A DNA stretch of 64,000 nt from Catalinimonas alkaloidigena (GTDB taxonomy: Bacteria; Bacteroidota; Bacteroidia; Cytophagales; Cyclobacteriaceae). The translations under genes and the position numbers were made by a program. Where the stretch lies: NCBI RefSeq assembly GCF_029504655.1, contig NZ_JAQFIL010000001.1:3167001-3231000 (forward strand), in the 5' to 3' direction. Each line of letters opens with the position of its first letter. The first letter of the stretch is position 1. Below are positions 25,421 to 36,731 of the stretch, piece by piece. Under the pieces are notes generated by a model, which did no database searches, was not told the origin of the DNA, and saw only the letters and a list, made by a program, of their open reading frames with translations.

Positions 25421-27367
25421 TTATTCAGCGCTTACATTAGATCCTATATTTCCTTGTGAAACAATGGTGGCCAGGTCTAATGGACTCAAGTGAACATTTA
25501 TATATCCATCAAATTCTAACAGCTGAGCATAAGTAATGTCTTTATTGTTATTCTGAGCTACAATGCTGGTTCTGCTGATTCCGGTATCCCCATCAACATT
25601 GGTCAGGTCAATGGCTATTCCTCCTCCCTCTTCAACAGCGTTAAAATGTATGTGTGCCGGATGATTACCTAGTGCAGGAGTACCATCCACCATAATTTCT
25701 ACTAAAGTGTATCCATTATTTCTTTCAAAGAAGGTTGCGGTTCCACTCACGCCTGATCCGTTTACTTCACTAAGTGTGTAAACAGTGGAGTTTCCGTTAA
25801 ACGCGTTTTGACCCATATCTCCCTGAGCTACGATAGTTCCCAATGCACTAGAACTCAGATGAACATTGATGTATCCATCATAATCCAAAAGTTCTGTATA
25901 AGCCACGGGAGTACCATCATCAAACTGACGGATGGTTGTCATACTCTTACCTGTAGTTCCGTCAACCGGCGTAAGGGAAACCTCTATTGAACCACCCTCT
26001 GCGGCAGTATTCGCATGGATATGAGATGGATGACTTCCACCTTCAGGAGTACCATCAAGCTCAACTACCATAAGTGAATTTCCACTCTGTCGCTGGTAAA
26101 GTGTGGCGGTACCGCTTATCCCTTCTACTGCTCTTTCGTCAAGATTGTAGGTTACTGACTCACCTGTTAGTTCATTAGCACCAATATCACCCTGAGCTAC
26201 TATTACCCCAAGTTGTTCGGAACTCAGGTGAACATTAACGTATCCATCATAATCCTCCAGGGCATCAATTGAGATTTCAGCTCCATCATCAAAAGATATG
26301 ATGTTCGTTCTACTCATACCCGTATTCCCATTTACCGGATTAAAGGTCAGCACAATTCCTCCTCCTTCTACGAAAGTATTTTGGTGGATGTGCGCCGGAT
26401 GTGAGCCATCCTCAGGGGTACCCTCCAGCATAATTGTGGCTAATATTTCTTCATTCACTCTTTCTTCAAAAGTTATGGTACCTGAAATTCCTGCAACCGC
26501 TCTTTCTTCCAGATCATAGGTAATGGACTCACCACTTAATTCATTTTGACCAATATCTCCCTGAGAAACAACGATACCCAGTTGATCAGCACTTAGGTGA
26601 ACATTGACATATCCATCATACTCAAGCAGTTGCTCATAAGTAACAGCGTCGCCATTGTCAAATGCTCTGATATTTGTAACACTCATTCCGGTGGAACCAT
26701 CAACTGCATTAAATGAAATAGCGATTGGACCACCTTCAGCAGCAGTATTCTGGTGGATGTGTGCGGGATGAGAACCACCATCAGGGGTATTGTCTACAGA
26801 AATTGTGGCTTTGGTTGAACCATTTTTTCGTTCTTCAAAAAGTATCGTGCCACTAATGCTATCTTCAGTCATCAGATTGAGGTCGTATCCCTGCGCATTG
26901 CCGGTAAGCTCATTACTTCCGATATCAGACTGCGCGATTACCGTAAGGTCGCTTTCACTCAAATGCACATTCACGTAGCCATCATAGTTTTCAATATCTT
27001 CCAGGCTAAGGTTAGTCAAAGTCGTAATGCTCTCACCTGTCCTTCCATCCACTGGTTCAAAGGTAACTTCGATGTCTCCGGTCTCTACCGCGGAGTTAGC
27101 GTGGATGTGTGCAGGATACATATTTCCTGATTCTGTCCCTGCAAGTTTAATTTGTGCTTCAACCGCACCCTCAACTTCATAAAATTTGATAAAACCGTTG
27201 ATTCCTGAATTGTTACGTTCTGCTAACTGGTAAGTGATAGCACCCTCAATAGGAGGATCTCCGATATCTACTTCATCATCCTCACATGACCATACGAAAA
27301 GCAGGCTTAGCAGTGCCAGTGAGATCCTGAAGTAGGAATTTGATTTAGAAAAGTAATCTTTAAACAT
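25421..27367 (-). CDS. Lipoprotein with five tandem CHRD domains
   Basis: This 648-residue protein begins with a signal sequence and the lipobox LLFVWSC, followed by an acidic stretch typical of surface lipoproteins. Five repeats of about 118-122 residues follow from residue 43. Each has the elements (Y)xLxER, SGxxxFxER, PAHIHxNTxxEGG, VDGxTGxS, DGYVNVHLSxxxLxxIVxQGDIGxNxL. The histidines in AHIH and NVH are the conserved CHRD positions. CHRD domains were first defined in chordin and occur in many bacterial surface proteins; no catalytic function is established. The repeats are similar enough to cross-recombine. It is monocistronic and convergent with the EF-G-like gene. Confidence 0.9.
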   Translation of the reverse strand: MFKDYFSKSNSYFRISLALLSLLFVWSCEDDEVDIGDPPIEGAITYQLAERNNSGINGFIKFYEVEGAVEAQIKLAGTESGNMYPAHIHANSAVETGDIEVTFEPVDGRTGESITTLTNLSLEDIENYDGYVNVHLSESDLTVIAQSDIGSNELTGNAQGYDLNLMTEDSISGTILFEERKNGSTKATISVDNTPDGGSHPAHIHQNTAAEGGPIAISFNAVDGSTGMSVTNIRAFDNGDAVTYEQLLEYDGYVNVHLSADQLGIVVSQGDIGQNELSGESITYDLEERAVAGISGTITFEERVNEEILATIMLEGTPEDGSHPAHIHQNTFVEGGGIVLTFNPVNGNTGMSRTNIISFDDGAEISIDALEDYDGYVNVHLSSEQLGVIVAQGDIGANELTGESVTYNLDERAVEGISGTATLYQRQSGNSLMVVELDGTPEGGSHPSHIHANTAAEGGSIEVSLTPVDGTTGKSMTTIRQFDDGTPVAYTELLDYDGYINVHLSSSALGTIVAQGDMGQNAFNGNSTVYTLSEVNGSGVSGTATFFERNNGYTLVEIMVDGTPALGNHPAHIHFNAVEEGGGIAIDLTNVDGDTGISRTSIVAQNNNKDITYAQLLEFDGYINVHLSPLDLATIVSQGNIGSNVSAE

Positions 27368-27538
27368 GAATAGATTTTTTTTGGGTTAAAAAAGTAAAAA
27401 ATGAAATTAATTATAAATGTATTGGTATACAATACTGTGACATCTATTTAGATATTTGCAATGATAAATTTATAAAACTAACCTTTTATAAATTTACGAA
27501 TTTTAATGTTCACAATTTTACTGTGTATTAATTTAGCA

Positions 27539-27829
27539 TTATTCATCTAGCAGTGAACTAACAATATATTCCCATTCTTCATCCAATGTGCCTTTGAATT
27601 CGTCTTTATCTGCCCTGGAATACCAGTATCTCGCATTAAAAAGATCACCTTCTTTTCTATGCAAATATGCGTGTATCCACGAGCCATCCTGCGTGTGAAT
27701 ATCCTGAGCTATATCGTGAGCAGCTTCCCAATTATCTTTGGCGTCATGCCACATCGCCTGTAGCCCTGGATCTAGTTCATTGGGTGGAGCTTCACCCTGG
27801 GTAGAGGCTTTAAATTGTTCAAGTGTCAT
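27539..27829 (-). CDS. Conserved hypothetical protein, 96 residues
   Basis: The start is placed at the Met of MTLEQFKASTQGEAPP (27829), because 28 upstream codons lack family-like sequence. The segment PGLQAMWHDAKDNWEAAHDIAQDI and the aromatic stretch WIHAYLHRKEGDLFNARYWY look like a small helical repeat fold seen in uncharacterised Bacteroidota and cyanobacterial proteins. No function is assignable. It is divergent from the DUF1835 gene. Confidence 0.75.
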   Translation of the reverse strand: MTLEQFKASTQGEAPPNELDPGLQAMWHDAKDNWEAAHDIAQDIHTQDGSWIHAYLHRKEGDLFNARYWYSRADKDEFKGTLDEEWEYIVSSLLDE

Positions 27830-27971
27830 TTGGTTTAATTTAGTTAACTTAGTTTCAAACTTGTACGAAAAAGCAATCTTAGTTATTTCCATTAAATACA
27901 CCTGAAGTTTCAAATTGTTTTGTTTATCTATATCAATATAAAGTTTGACACTTTAACTTTATTAACCCGCG

Positions 27972-28736
27972 ATGAAATACCATATCCTAAATGGAGATGC
28001 TCTCAAAATGCAGTTTGAAAAAACCGCATTGGAAGGAGAAGCTTATATTATTCGTGAATGCCTGATTGAGGGAGATGTTTCGAGCAATTCATTGCATAAG
28101 TTGTGGAAACTCAGGGCTGAATATTTGAAAAAGACTTACAATGTTTCCTTGCAGGAATATGCTGAAAAAACGAAAAGCGAGTTTGAGGCTATTTCTAAAA
28201 TCACTGAAAACGCTTCGGTATATCTTTGGTTTGAAAGAGATCTTTTTTGTCAGCTTAACCTTTGGTTTACTGTATACTTCATTTCAGAAAAATTAGGTTA
28301 TGAAAACCATTACCTCTTCCTTGTTCTTCCCAATCATTATGAATGGACGGGTTTTGGAAAGATGAGGACTGATGAATTAATGCATACATTTGAACAAAAA
28401 ATTCAACTTCGTAAAGATGACATCAGACTATTTAAAGACTTATGGATCGCTTATGCTCAGAATGATCATGCTGAGTTAAAGCAGCTTTCTCTGTTGATGA
28501 AAGATCGCTATCCCTATCTCCCGGAGGTTGTTCAGGCTCACCTGGACCGTTTTCCTGAAGAGGCAAAGCGTAGCCGTCCGGAAACTGCTACGCTGCAGAT
28601 AATTCAGGAGTTACAGACAAATGACTTTGGTCGAGTATTCAGAGCCTTTTCAGAGCGAGAGGGTATCTATGGTTTTGGAGATTTACAATTCAGGCAAATC
28701 TATGAACGTGTCATGAAGGAGAACCCGGACCTTTAA
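27972..28736 (+). CDS. DUF1835-domain protein
   Basis: This 254-residue cytoplasmic protein has an N-terminus (YHILNGDALKMQF) and a following IIRECLIEGDVSS segment with the shape of the DUF1835 family. Its C-terminal half (LDRFPEEAKRSRPETATLQI) is helical. The biochemical role of the family is unknown. It has its own transcription direction, flanked by minus-strand small genes. Confidence 0.82.
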   Translation: MKYHILNGDALKMQFEKTALEGEAYIIRECLIEGDVSSNSLHKLWKLRAEYLKKTYNVSLQEYAEKTKSEFEAISKITENASVYLWFERDLFCQLNLWFTVYFISEKLGYENHYLFLVLPNHYEWTGFGKMRTDELMHTFEQKIQLRKDDIRLFKDLWIAYAQNDHAELKQLSLLMKDRYPYLPEVVQAHLDRFPEEAKRSRPETATLQIIQELQTNDFGRVFRAFSEREGIYGFGDLQFRQIYERVMKENPDL

Positions 28737-28773
28737 CCATAAGCCTCAGACAAAAAAAGCATAGCCATTTATA

Positions 28774-29016
28774 TCAACAACCGAACTGGTTATGAGGTAA
28801 TTTGAGCAATTTGATTTGCTCACAAAAATCAGATTCATTGTCTAGTTTTCCTTCATCTAAATCATCTAATAAGTTTTCCAGTTTTTTGGTATACTCATCG
28901 AAGGTTGCTCCCTCATGTTCCTGCTGATAGGTATCAAAATGTGCTTTTGCACTATGTGGCGTAGCAAGAAACCTTCTCAGCTTATCTCTATATTCATTTT
29001 TTAGCTCAGTATCCAT
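28774..29016 (-). CDS. Hypothetical protein, 80 residues
   Basis: This is a short acidic, helical protein (MDTELKNEYRDKLRRFL at the start, LENLLDDLDEGKLDNESDFC near the end), with no signal peptide or membrane segment. It is convergent with the DUF1835 gene. No family recognised; coding nature is supported by codon pattern and amphipathic helices only. Confidence 0.6.
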   Translation of the reverse strand: MDTELKNEYRDKLRRFLATPHSAKAHFDTYQQEHEGATFDEYTKKLENLLDDLDEGKLDNESDFCEQIKLLKLPHNQFGC

Positions 29017-29049
29017 CTTTTTGCAATTAAGATTAAAAAATATATTTCT

Positions 29050-29065
29050 ATGCTGTTAACAGCAT
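29050..29065. promoter_or_regulatory. Perfect 16-bp palindrome upstream of aceE
   Basis: ATGCTGTTAACAGCAT is an exact palindrome about 130 bp before the aceE start and 34 bp after the start of the divergent 80-residue gene. It could be the operator of a homodimeric repressor of the pyruvate dehydrogenase operon. No regulator gene is adjacent. Confidence 0.5.
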
Positions 29066-29196
29066 GAAGCCGCACTTGTTTGGCATATTTATATTGGTGC
29101 AAACACACCATTTTTTCATAAACAATTTTTAGCCTGTAGGCTTATTAGTATAAGCTCAATTTTTAATCATTAAATCAATCTTTTTAATCTTTCCCT

Positions 29197-31860
29197 ATGT
29201 CAAAAGAAGAGCTTGCAGAAATCTACGCGTTTGAAAATAAAGAGTGGCTTGCTTCACTAGAATACCTACTTGAAAATGAAAGCCCTGAGCGTGTTAGAGA
29301 AATACTCGATAAACTAAAAGATAAGGCACAATCCGAAGGTATAGCTTTACAGGATAGTGTTAACACGAATTACGTTAATACCATACCTGCTGAACAGGAA
29401 GAAGAATATCCCGGTGATTTGGAGACTGAGCGCACACTTACTAACCTGATCCGTTGGAATGCGCTGGCAATGGTAGTTAAAGCAAACCGTAATTCCAGTG
29501 GAATTGGAGGACATATTTCAACCTACGCTTCTGCCTCTACTTTATTTGAGGTAGGTTTCCAGCACTTCTTCAGAGGGCCGGAGGATAAGAGCGGTGGTGA
29601 TTTTGTGTACTTCCAGGGCCATGCATCTCCCGGAGTTTACGCCCGCTCATTCCTAGAAGGCAGGTTCAGCGAAAAAAACCTGGAATACTTCAGAAGAGAG
29701 CTTGCCAGCAAAGATGGACTTTCCTCCTACCCCCACCCCCGTCTGATGCCCGAGTACTGGAGTTTCCCCACCGTGTCAATGGGTCTTACTGCGGTTCAGG
29801 CCATCTACCACGCACGTTTTATTAAATACCTGGAAGACAGAAAGATTAAAGAAAAAAAAGATCAAAAGGTTTGGGCATTTCTGGGTGATGGAGAAATGGA
29901 CGAGCCAGAATCAATTGGTGCTCTACCCAATGCAAGCCGAGAAAAGCTTGACAACCTGATTTTTGTAGTCAGTTGCAACCTTCAGCGTCTTGACGGACCA
30001 GTAAGAGGTAATCATAAGGTCATTCAGGAGCTGGAAGGTATCTTTAAAGGAGCAGGATGGAACGTAATCAAAGTGGTGTGGGGTAACAAATGGGATCCGC
30101 TGTTGCAGAAAGACCAGCATGGAGCCCTGGTTAAAAGAATGGGTGAAGTAGTGGATGGCCAGTTTCAACTTTATACAGTGAAAGGTGGAAAGTTTGTCAG
30201 GGAAGATTTTTTCGGAAAATCAGATGCACTCAAAAAGTTGGTGGAGGACATGTCCGATGAAGAAATTAATGATCTTAATCGCGGTGGACATGATCCGGTA
30301 AAAGTATATAATGCTTATAAAAGAGCCGTTGAACATCAGGATGGCCCGACCGTAATACTGGCACAGACCATAAAAGGCTACGGATTGGGAGAGGCTGGAG
30401 AAGCCAGTAATGTAACCCATAAAAGGAAAAAACTGGATGAAGATGAGTTGAAAGCCTATCGCGATCGTTTTAACTTACCTATTTCCGATAAAGAAATTGC
30501 TGATGCCCCATTTTACCGTCCCAAAAAAGATAGCAAAGAAATTAAGTATTTGCTGGAAAGACGTAAAAAATTAGGCGGTTTAATTCCGCACAGAAATCCC
30601 AAAACAGTAGGTATCAAAGCTCCCGATGACAAAGCCTTTAAAGAATATCGTGAAGGCGCCGGAGATCGGCAGGTAGCCACGACTATGGTGATGGTACAGA
30701 TGATGTCAAAGTTGATGAAGGACAAAAATATTGGTAAGCTTATCGTGCCGGTGGTACCCGATGAATCTCGGACATTCGGTATGGATGCCCTTTTCCGTCA
30801 GTTTGGAATTTATTCTCACCTCGGGCAACAATATGAACCGGTTGACAAAGACAGCCTGATGTATTACAAAGAATCCAAAACCGGAGCTATTCTGGAGGAA
30901 GGTATCACCGAAGCGGGCTCTATTTCAACCTTCATTGCGGCCGGAACGGCATACTCCAATCACCAGATCAACACCATTCCTTTTTACTTCTTCTATTCGA
31001 TGTTCGGCTTTCAACGGACAGGAGATTTTATATGGGCAGCCGCCGATGCCCGAGCGCGCGGTTTCCTTATTGGCGGCACATCAGGAAGAACAACACTGCC
31101 TGGTGAAGGACTACAGCATCAGGATGGGCAAAGTCATTTATTGGCCTACCCTTATCCTAACCTGAAAGCTTATGATCCTACTTTCGCTTATGAGTTGGCA
31201 GTGATCGTGAAAGAAGGTATCAGACGTATGTACCAGGAGCAGGAAGATATTTTCTACTACATTACCATTATGAATGACAATTATCAGATGCCCTCCATGC
31301 CCCAAGGTGTAGAAGAAGGCATATTAAAAGGCATGTATCGTTATCGTACTTCTACTAAGAAAAGTAAGAAAAAAGTGCATTTGCTGGGCAGCGGTGCTAT
31401 TCTTCAGGAGTCTATCAAAGCTGCTGATCTATTAGAAAAAGATTATGGAGTATCTGCCGATGTATGGAGTGTGACAAGTTATAAAGAGCTATACCACAAT
31501 GCATTGGATATAGAAAGACATAACCGCCTTCATCCGGATGATGAGTTAGTCAATTATATTCAGGAATTGACCAGTGATGAAGATGGAGTATATGTTGCTG
31601 CCTCAGATTACATGAAAGCACTGCCGGCATCTGTAGCTGGCTGGTTTCCGGAACCATTTATCTCCTTAGGAACGGATGGTTTTGGTCGGAGTGATAATCG
31701 TCCTGAACTACGTGACTTTTTTGAGGTTGACCACCGACATATCACGCTTGCAGCACTGTATGGATTGCTTCAGGATGGTAAAATTAAAAAGAACACTTAT
31801 CAAAAGGCGATGAAAACCCTCAAGATAGAAGCTGATAAAATTAAGCCTGACTCTTATTAA
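29197..31860 (+). CDS. aceE: Pyruvate dehydrogenase E1, homodimeric type
   Basis: This 887-residue enzyme decarboxylates pyruvate with thiamine diphosphate and reductively acetylates the lipoyl group of E2. The single-chain (alpha-2) architecture includes NGIGGHISTYAS-like SSGIGGHISTYASAS, the thiamine-binding GDGEMDEPES, FVVSCNLQRLDGPVRGN, and the family segments PDESRTFGMDALFRQFGIY and GRTTLPGEGLQHQDGQSH. The length matches E. coli AceE (887). aceF and lpd follow on the same strand. Homodimeric E1 is one of two E1 types found in bacteria, the other being alpha-2-beta-2. Confidence 0.97.
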   Translation: MSKEELAEIYAFENKEWLASLEYLLENESPERVREILDKLKDKAQSEGIALQDSVNTNYVNTIPAEQEEEYPGDLETERTLTNLIRWNALAMVVKANRNSSGIGGHISTYASASTLFEVGFQHFFRGPEDKSGGDFVYFQGHASPGVYARSFLEGRFSEKNLEYFRRELASKDGLSSYPHPRLMPEYWSFPTVSMGLTAVQAIYHARFIKYLEDRKIKEKKDQKVWAFLGDGEMDEPESIGALPNASREKLDNLIFVVSCNLQRLDGPVRGNHKVIQELEGIFKGAGWNVIKVVWGNKWDPLLQKDQHGALVKRMGEVVDGQFQLYTVKGGKFVREDFFGKSDALKKLVEDMSDEEINDLNRGGHDPVKVYNAYKRAVEHQDGPTVILAQTIKGYGLGEAGEASNVTHKRKKLDEDELKAYRDRFNLPISDKEIADAPFYRPKKDSKEIKYLLERRKKLGGLIPHRNPKTVGIKAPDDKAFKEYREGAGDRQVATTMVMVQMMSKLMKDKNIGKLIVPVVPDESRTFGMDALFRQFGIYSHLGQQYEPVDKDSLMYYKESKTGAILEEGITEAGSISTFIAAGTAYSNHQINTIPFYFFYSMFGFQRTGDFIWAAADARARGFLIGGTSGRTTLPGEGLQHQDGQSHLLAYPYPNLKAYDPTFAYELAVIVKEGIRRMYQEQEDIFYYITIMNDNYQMPSMPQGVEEGILKGMYRYRTSTKKSKKKVHLLGSGAILQESIKAADLLEKDYGVSADVWSVTSYKELYHNALDIERHNRLHPDDELVNYIQELTSDEDGVYVAASDYMKALPASVAGWFPEPFISLGTDGFGRSDNRPELRDFFEVDHRHITLAALYGLLQDGKIKKNTYQKAMKTLKIEADKIKPDSY

Positions 31861-31937
31861 TCATTTTATTGTAATCGTTAGCAAGCACAGTTTACCCTTG
31901 CATAAATCATTAAACCTAACTTTTTAATCTATAACTC

Positions 31938-33332
31938 ATGGCGAAAGAAATAAAAATGCCCCAAATCTCTGAGGACGCCGAATCAGGCACCATCGTAGAG
32001 GTTATGGTGAGCGAAGGTGATACGATTGAAGAAGAACAGTCCATTATCGCTGTTGAAAGTGATAAAGCCTCAGTGGAAGTACCCGCGGAAGCCGGAGGAA
32101 AAGTGAAAGAAATCAAAGTCTCCGAAGGAGATGAAATCAATGTTGGAGATGTCATTCTGATTCTAGAAGCCGGAGAGAATGGGGAGGATGACCAAGCCGA
32201 AGATGAGGAGCAGGAAGAAAAAGAGGATGAACAACCTGAAGGCAAAAAGAAAGAAAAAGCTGAGGAAGAGGAAGAAGATGATGGAGATACTGAGGCCAAG
32301 GAGAAAGATCCAAAAGAAGAAGTGGATAAGGATGAGGTAGAAGATGAAGAAAATGAGGACGCAGACCGAAAGGAAAAGGACAAAGAAGCTGAAGGAAAAA
32401 ATAAAAAAGAGGCAAATAAAAAAGGGGAAGTTCCTGCTGCGCCTTCGGTGCGACGAATGGCCAGGGAGATGAATGTAGATATTTATGCCGTCAAAGGGAC
32501 AGGGCCAGGTGAGCGCATCACCGCCGATGACGTCAAAGCTGCTGCTGACGGAAAATCCGGAGATCAGAAAAAGTCAGCTTCCGAACAATCTCAGGAATCT
32601 TCTCTTCCTGACTTCTCGCAATGGGGTGAAATTGAAAGGAAGAAAATGAGTGGCATTCGCAAAGCTACCGCTAAGAGTATGGGGAACGCCTGGAGAACTG
32701 TACCTCACGTCACGCAGTTTGACAAAGCGAATATTTCCACGCTACAGGACTTTATGGAGCAGTACGAAGCTAAGGCGGCCAAAGCGGGAGCTAAACTCAC
32801 GGTTACTGCTGTGTTGGTTAAACTTTCAGCTTCAGCCTTACGGGCATTTCCTAAATTTAATGCCAGTGTGGATATAGAAAATCAGGAGATTATCTACAAG
32901 AAATACATCAATATAGGAGTAGCGGTAGATACAGAAAATGGCTTACTCGTACCTGTCATCCGGGATGCTGATCGCAAATCGGTAACCAGTATTGCTCTGG
33001 AACTGGGTGAAATAGCTGAAAAAGCGCGGGAAGGAAAGCTTTCTATGGATGAAATGAAAGGCGGTAATTTTACTGTTTCTAACCTTGGTGGTATTGGGGG
33101 CACCAACTTCACGCCTATCGTATATCATCCCCAGGTTGCAATCCTCGGAGTCTCCCGGAACCAGATTGAGCCGGTTTATGAAGATGGTGAGTTTAAACCT
33201 AAGACAATGCTTCCTCTTTCGCTTTCATACGATCACCGTGCTATTGATGGCGCCGAAGCAGCACGTTTCCTTCGCTGGATGTGTCAGGTGATGGAAGATC
33301 CTTTTGTCATGTTAATGGAGGGGGGGATATAA
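31938..33332 (+). CDS. aceF: Dihydrolipoyl acetyltransferase (E2) with one lipoyl domain and long acidic linker
   Basis: This 464-residue protein has a lipoyl domain (residues 1-80, with the lipoylated Lys in ESDKASVEVPA). A linker of about 80 residues follows, composed almost entirely of Glu, Asp and Lys (residues about 80-160). It differs from the Ala/Pro linkers usual in E2 proteins. A peripheral-subunit-binding domain (APSVRRMAREMNVDI) and a 230-residue catalytic domain with the HRAIDG motif complete it. E. coli AceF has three lipoyl domains; this has one. The stop codon overlaps the lpd start (TAATG). Confidence 0.96.
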   Translation: MAKEIKMPQISEDAESGTIVEVMVSEGDTIEEEQSIIAVESDKASVEVPAEAGGKVKEIKVSEGDEINVGDVILILEAGENGEDDQAEDEEQEEKEDEQPEGKKKEKAEEEEEDDGDTEAKEKDPKEEVDKDEVEDEENEDADRKEKDKEAEGKNKKEANKKGEVPAAPSVRRMAREMNVDIYAVKGTGPGERITADDVKAAADGKSGDQKKSASEQSQESSLPDFSQWGEIERKKMSGIRKATAKSMGNAWRTVPHVTQFDKANISTLQDFMEQYEAKAAKAGAKLTVTAVLVKLSASALRAFPKFNASVDIENQEIIYKKYINIGVAVDTENGLLVPVIRDADRKSVTSIALELGEIAEKAREGKLSMDEMKGGNFTVSNLGGIGGTNFTPIVYHPQVAILGVSRNQIEPVYEDGEFKPKTMLPLSLSYDHRAIDGAEAARFLRWMCQVMEDPFVMLMEGGI

Positions 33333-34744
33333 TGGCAGAGCAAAAATATGATGTAATCGTGATTGGAGGTGGTCCGGGAGGATATGCCGCAGCATTTATG
33401 GCCGCTGACCTGGGTATGCAAGCCGCATTGGTTGATCCGGAAGAGAACCCCGGAGGAGTCTGCCTGTACAGAGGTTGTATTCCTTCCAAAGCCCTGCTGC
33501 ACGTAGTCAAACTAAAGCAGGAGGCATTGGAGGCTTCAGAATTCGGATTGAGTTTTGATGAGCCTGACATCAACGTGAAAAAAGTCAGAGAATGGAAAAA
33601 TAGTGTAGTGCAAAAACTGGTAGGAGGCTTAGGTCAGCTCAGTAAGAAACGGAAAGTGGAACATATCCGAGGTGTCGCAAAATTTACAGACGCTAATACA
33701 CTTGAAGTAGAACACGATGGCAAAAGTCAGGAAGTAAGCTTTGAGCATGCCATTATTGCTACCGGCTCAGAACCTGCTTCAATTCCCGGACTTGAATTCT
33801 CCAAAAATATCATGAGTTCAGCCAGCGCGCTTGATTTACCTGACGTACCCGATTCGCTATTGGTGGTTGGTGCAGGTTACATAGGTTTAGAAATTGGTTC
33901 TGTATACGCGGGTATGGGGAGCAAAGTATCTGTAGTAGAGATGACTGATATGCTGATGCCGGGCGCAGATCGTGATCTGGTAGATGTATTTGCCAAGCGT
34001 AATAAAGAGCTCTTTGAAGAAATTATGCTGGAAACCAAGGTTGCGGAAATTTCCGGCAAGCGAAAACTTAAGGTAAAACTGGAAGGTAAACACGAAGGCG
34101 AATATAAATTTGACAAAGTTTTGATCGCCATTGGTCGTAAGCCAAGAACCAAAAACTTAGGTTTAGAAAACACACAAGTGGAAACTGACGACAAAGGTTT
34201 CATCAAAGTGAACGAGCAAAGACAAACCGCTGAGTCTAATATATACGCCATCGGTGATGTAAGCGGCGAACCTATGCTGGCGCACAAAGCAAGTCATGAA
34301 GGCAAAATAGCTGCTGAAGCTATTGCGGGAGGAAAGGTAGCATACGAACCCAAAGCTATTCCTGCGGTTGTGTACACTGACCCGGAAATAGCCTGGTGTG
34401 GAATTACTGAAAATGAAGCTAAAGCACAGGATATTCCCATCAAAGTGGTGAAATTTCCCTGGGCAGCCTCAGGAAGAGCTGCAACTTTGGGAAGAAGTGA
34501 TGGATTGACCAAGCTTATCTTTGACCCTGATACTGAACGCATACTGGGGGTAGGGATTGCCGGAAAAAATGCTGGGGATCTGATTCCGGAAGCGGTATTG
34601 GCGGTGGAAATGGCAGCGGTCGCCAAAGACTTTTCGCTAAGCATTCACCCCCATCCTACCCTTTCTGAAACCATTATGGAAGCTGCAGATGTGCTCTATG
34701 GCCAGGCTACGCATATTTACCGTCCGAAAAGGAAAAAGAAGTAG
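33332..34744 (+). CDS. lpdA: Dihydrolipoyl dehydrogenase (E3)
   Basis: A protein of about 470 residues that reoxidises dihydrolipoamide with FAD and NAD. The FAD-binding IGGGPGGYAAA lies at the N-terminus, the redox-active disulfide is GGVCLYRGCIPSK, the NAD-binding segment is VVGAGYIGLEIGS, FAD contact is AIGDVSGEPMLAHKAS, and the catalytic His-Glu pair is in SIHPHPTLSE. The start is the ATG at 33332, which shares bases with the aceF stop; an upstream ATG at 33281 lies inside aceF and is rejected. It is the last gene of the pyruvate dehydrogenase operon. Confidence 0.96.
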   Translation: MAEQKYDVIVIGGGPGGYAAAFMAADLGMQAALVDPEENPGGVCLYRGCIPSKALLHVVKLKQEALEASEFGLSFDEPDINVKKVREWKNSVVQKLVGGLGQLSKKRKVEHIRGVAKFTDANTLEVEHDGKSQEVSFEHAIIATGSEPASIPGLEFSKNIMSSASALDLPDVPDSLLVVGAGYIGLEIGSVYAGMGSKVSVVEMTDMLMPGADRDLVDVFAKRNKELFEEIMLETKVAEISGKRKLKVKLEGKHEGEYKFDKVLIAIGRKPRTKNLGLENTQVETDDKGFIKVNEQRQTAESNIYAIGDVSGEPMLAHKASHEGKIAAEAIAGGKVAYEPKAIPAVVYTDPEIAWCGITENEAKAQDIPIKVVKFPWAASGRAATLGRSDGLTKLIFDPDTERILGVGIAGKNAGDLIPEAVLAVEMAAVAKDFSLSIHPHPTLSETIMEAADVLYGQATHIYRPKRKKK

Positions 34745-34750
34745 TTTTAA

Positions 34751-34785
34751 TAGCAAAGGCTGACACTTACTGTCAGCCTTTGCTA
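34751..34785. terminator. Long hairpin after lpdA
   Basis: A perfect 15-bp stem (34751-34765 with 34771-34785) with a 5-nt loop, directly after the lpdA stop and before the convergent ABC-F gene. There is no T tract, so it may act as an mRNA-stabilising or processing hairpin as much as a terminator. Confidence 0.7.
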
Positions 34786-34831
34786 AAACCGTTTATCAGG
34801 AAAATCTTATTAAAATAGCAATACCTATCTT

Positions 34832-36472
<1,641 letters not shown>

Positions 36473-36731
36473 TTATTTTGAAATGCGAAGGTACAACAAT
36501 GAATCAGGAAGAAACAATTCCCTGTCTAGATATTTAAGTTTCTTTCTTTTTTTCTATATCCCTTTCAAACGCAATTTTTATACTTATTCAGTAGCACTTT
36601 AATTTTTCAATTATACACCTGCACCTGTGAAGAAGTATAACTATCACTTTTTTTTCACTAAACTTTTCAGTCTTCCATTTGAAACATATTACTCCTTTAA
36701 CCTTTAGCTGCATTGCCCTATATTTATAGGT

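Noticed and set aside
25421..27367. CRISPR-like repetition
   Set aside because: The repetition is about 355 bp long, in frame and encodes CHRD domains; there are no short direct repeats with spacers.
29091..29113. sigma-54-like sequence before aceE
   Set aside because: The TGGCA and TTG parts are two bases too far apart for a -24/-12 element, and no dyad pair lies upstream.
33281..33331. Upstream in-frame ATG for lpdA
   Set aside because: It lies within the aceF reading frame and the extra 17 residues do not look like the family N-terminus; the ATG at 33332 overlaps the aceF stop and fits.
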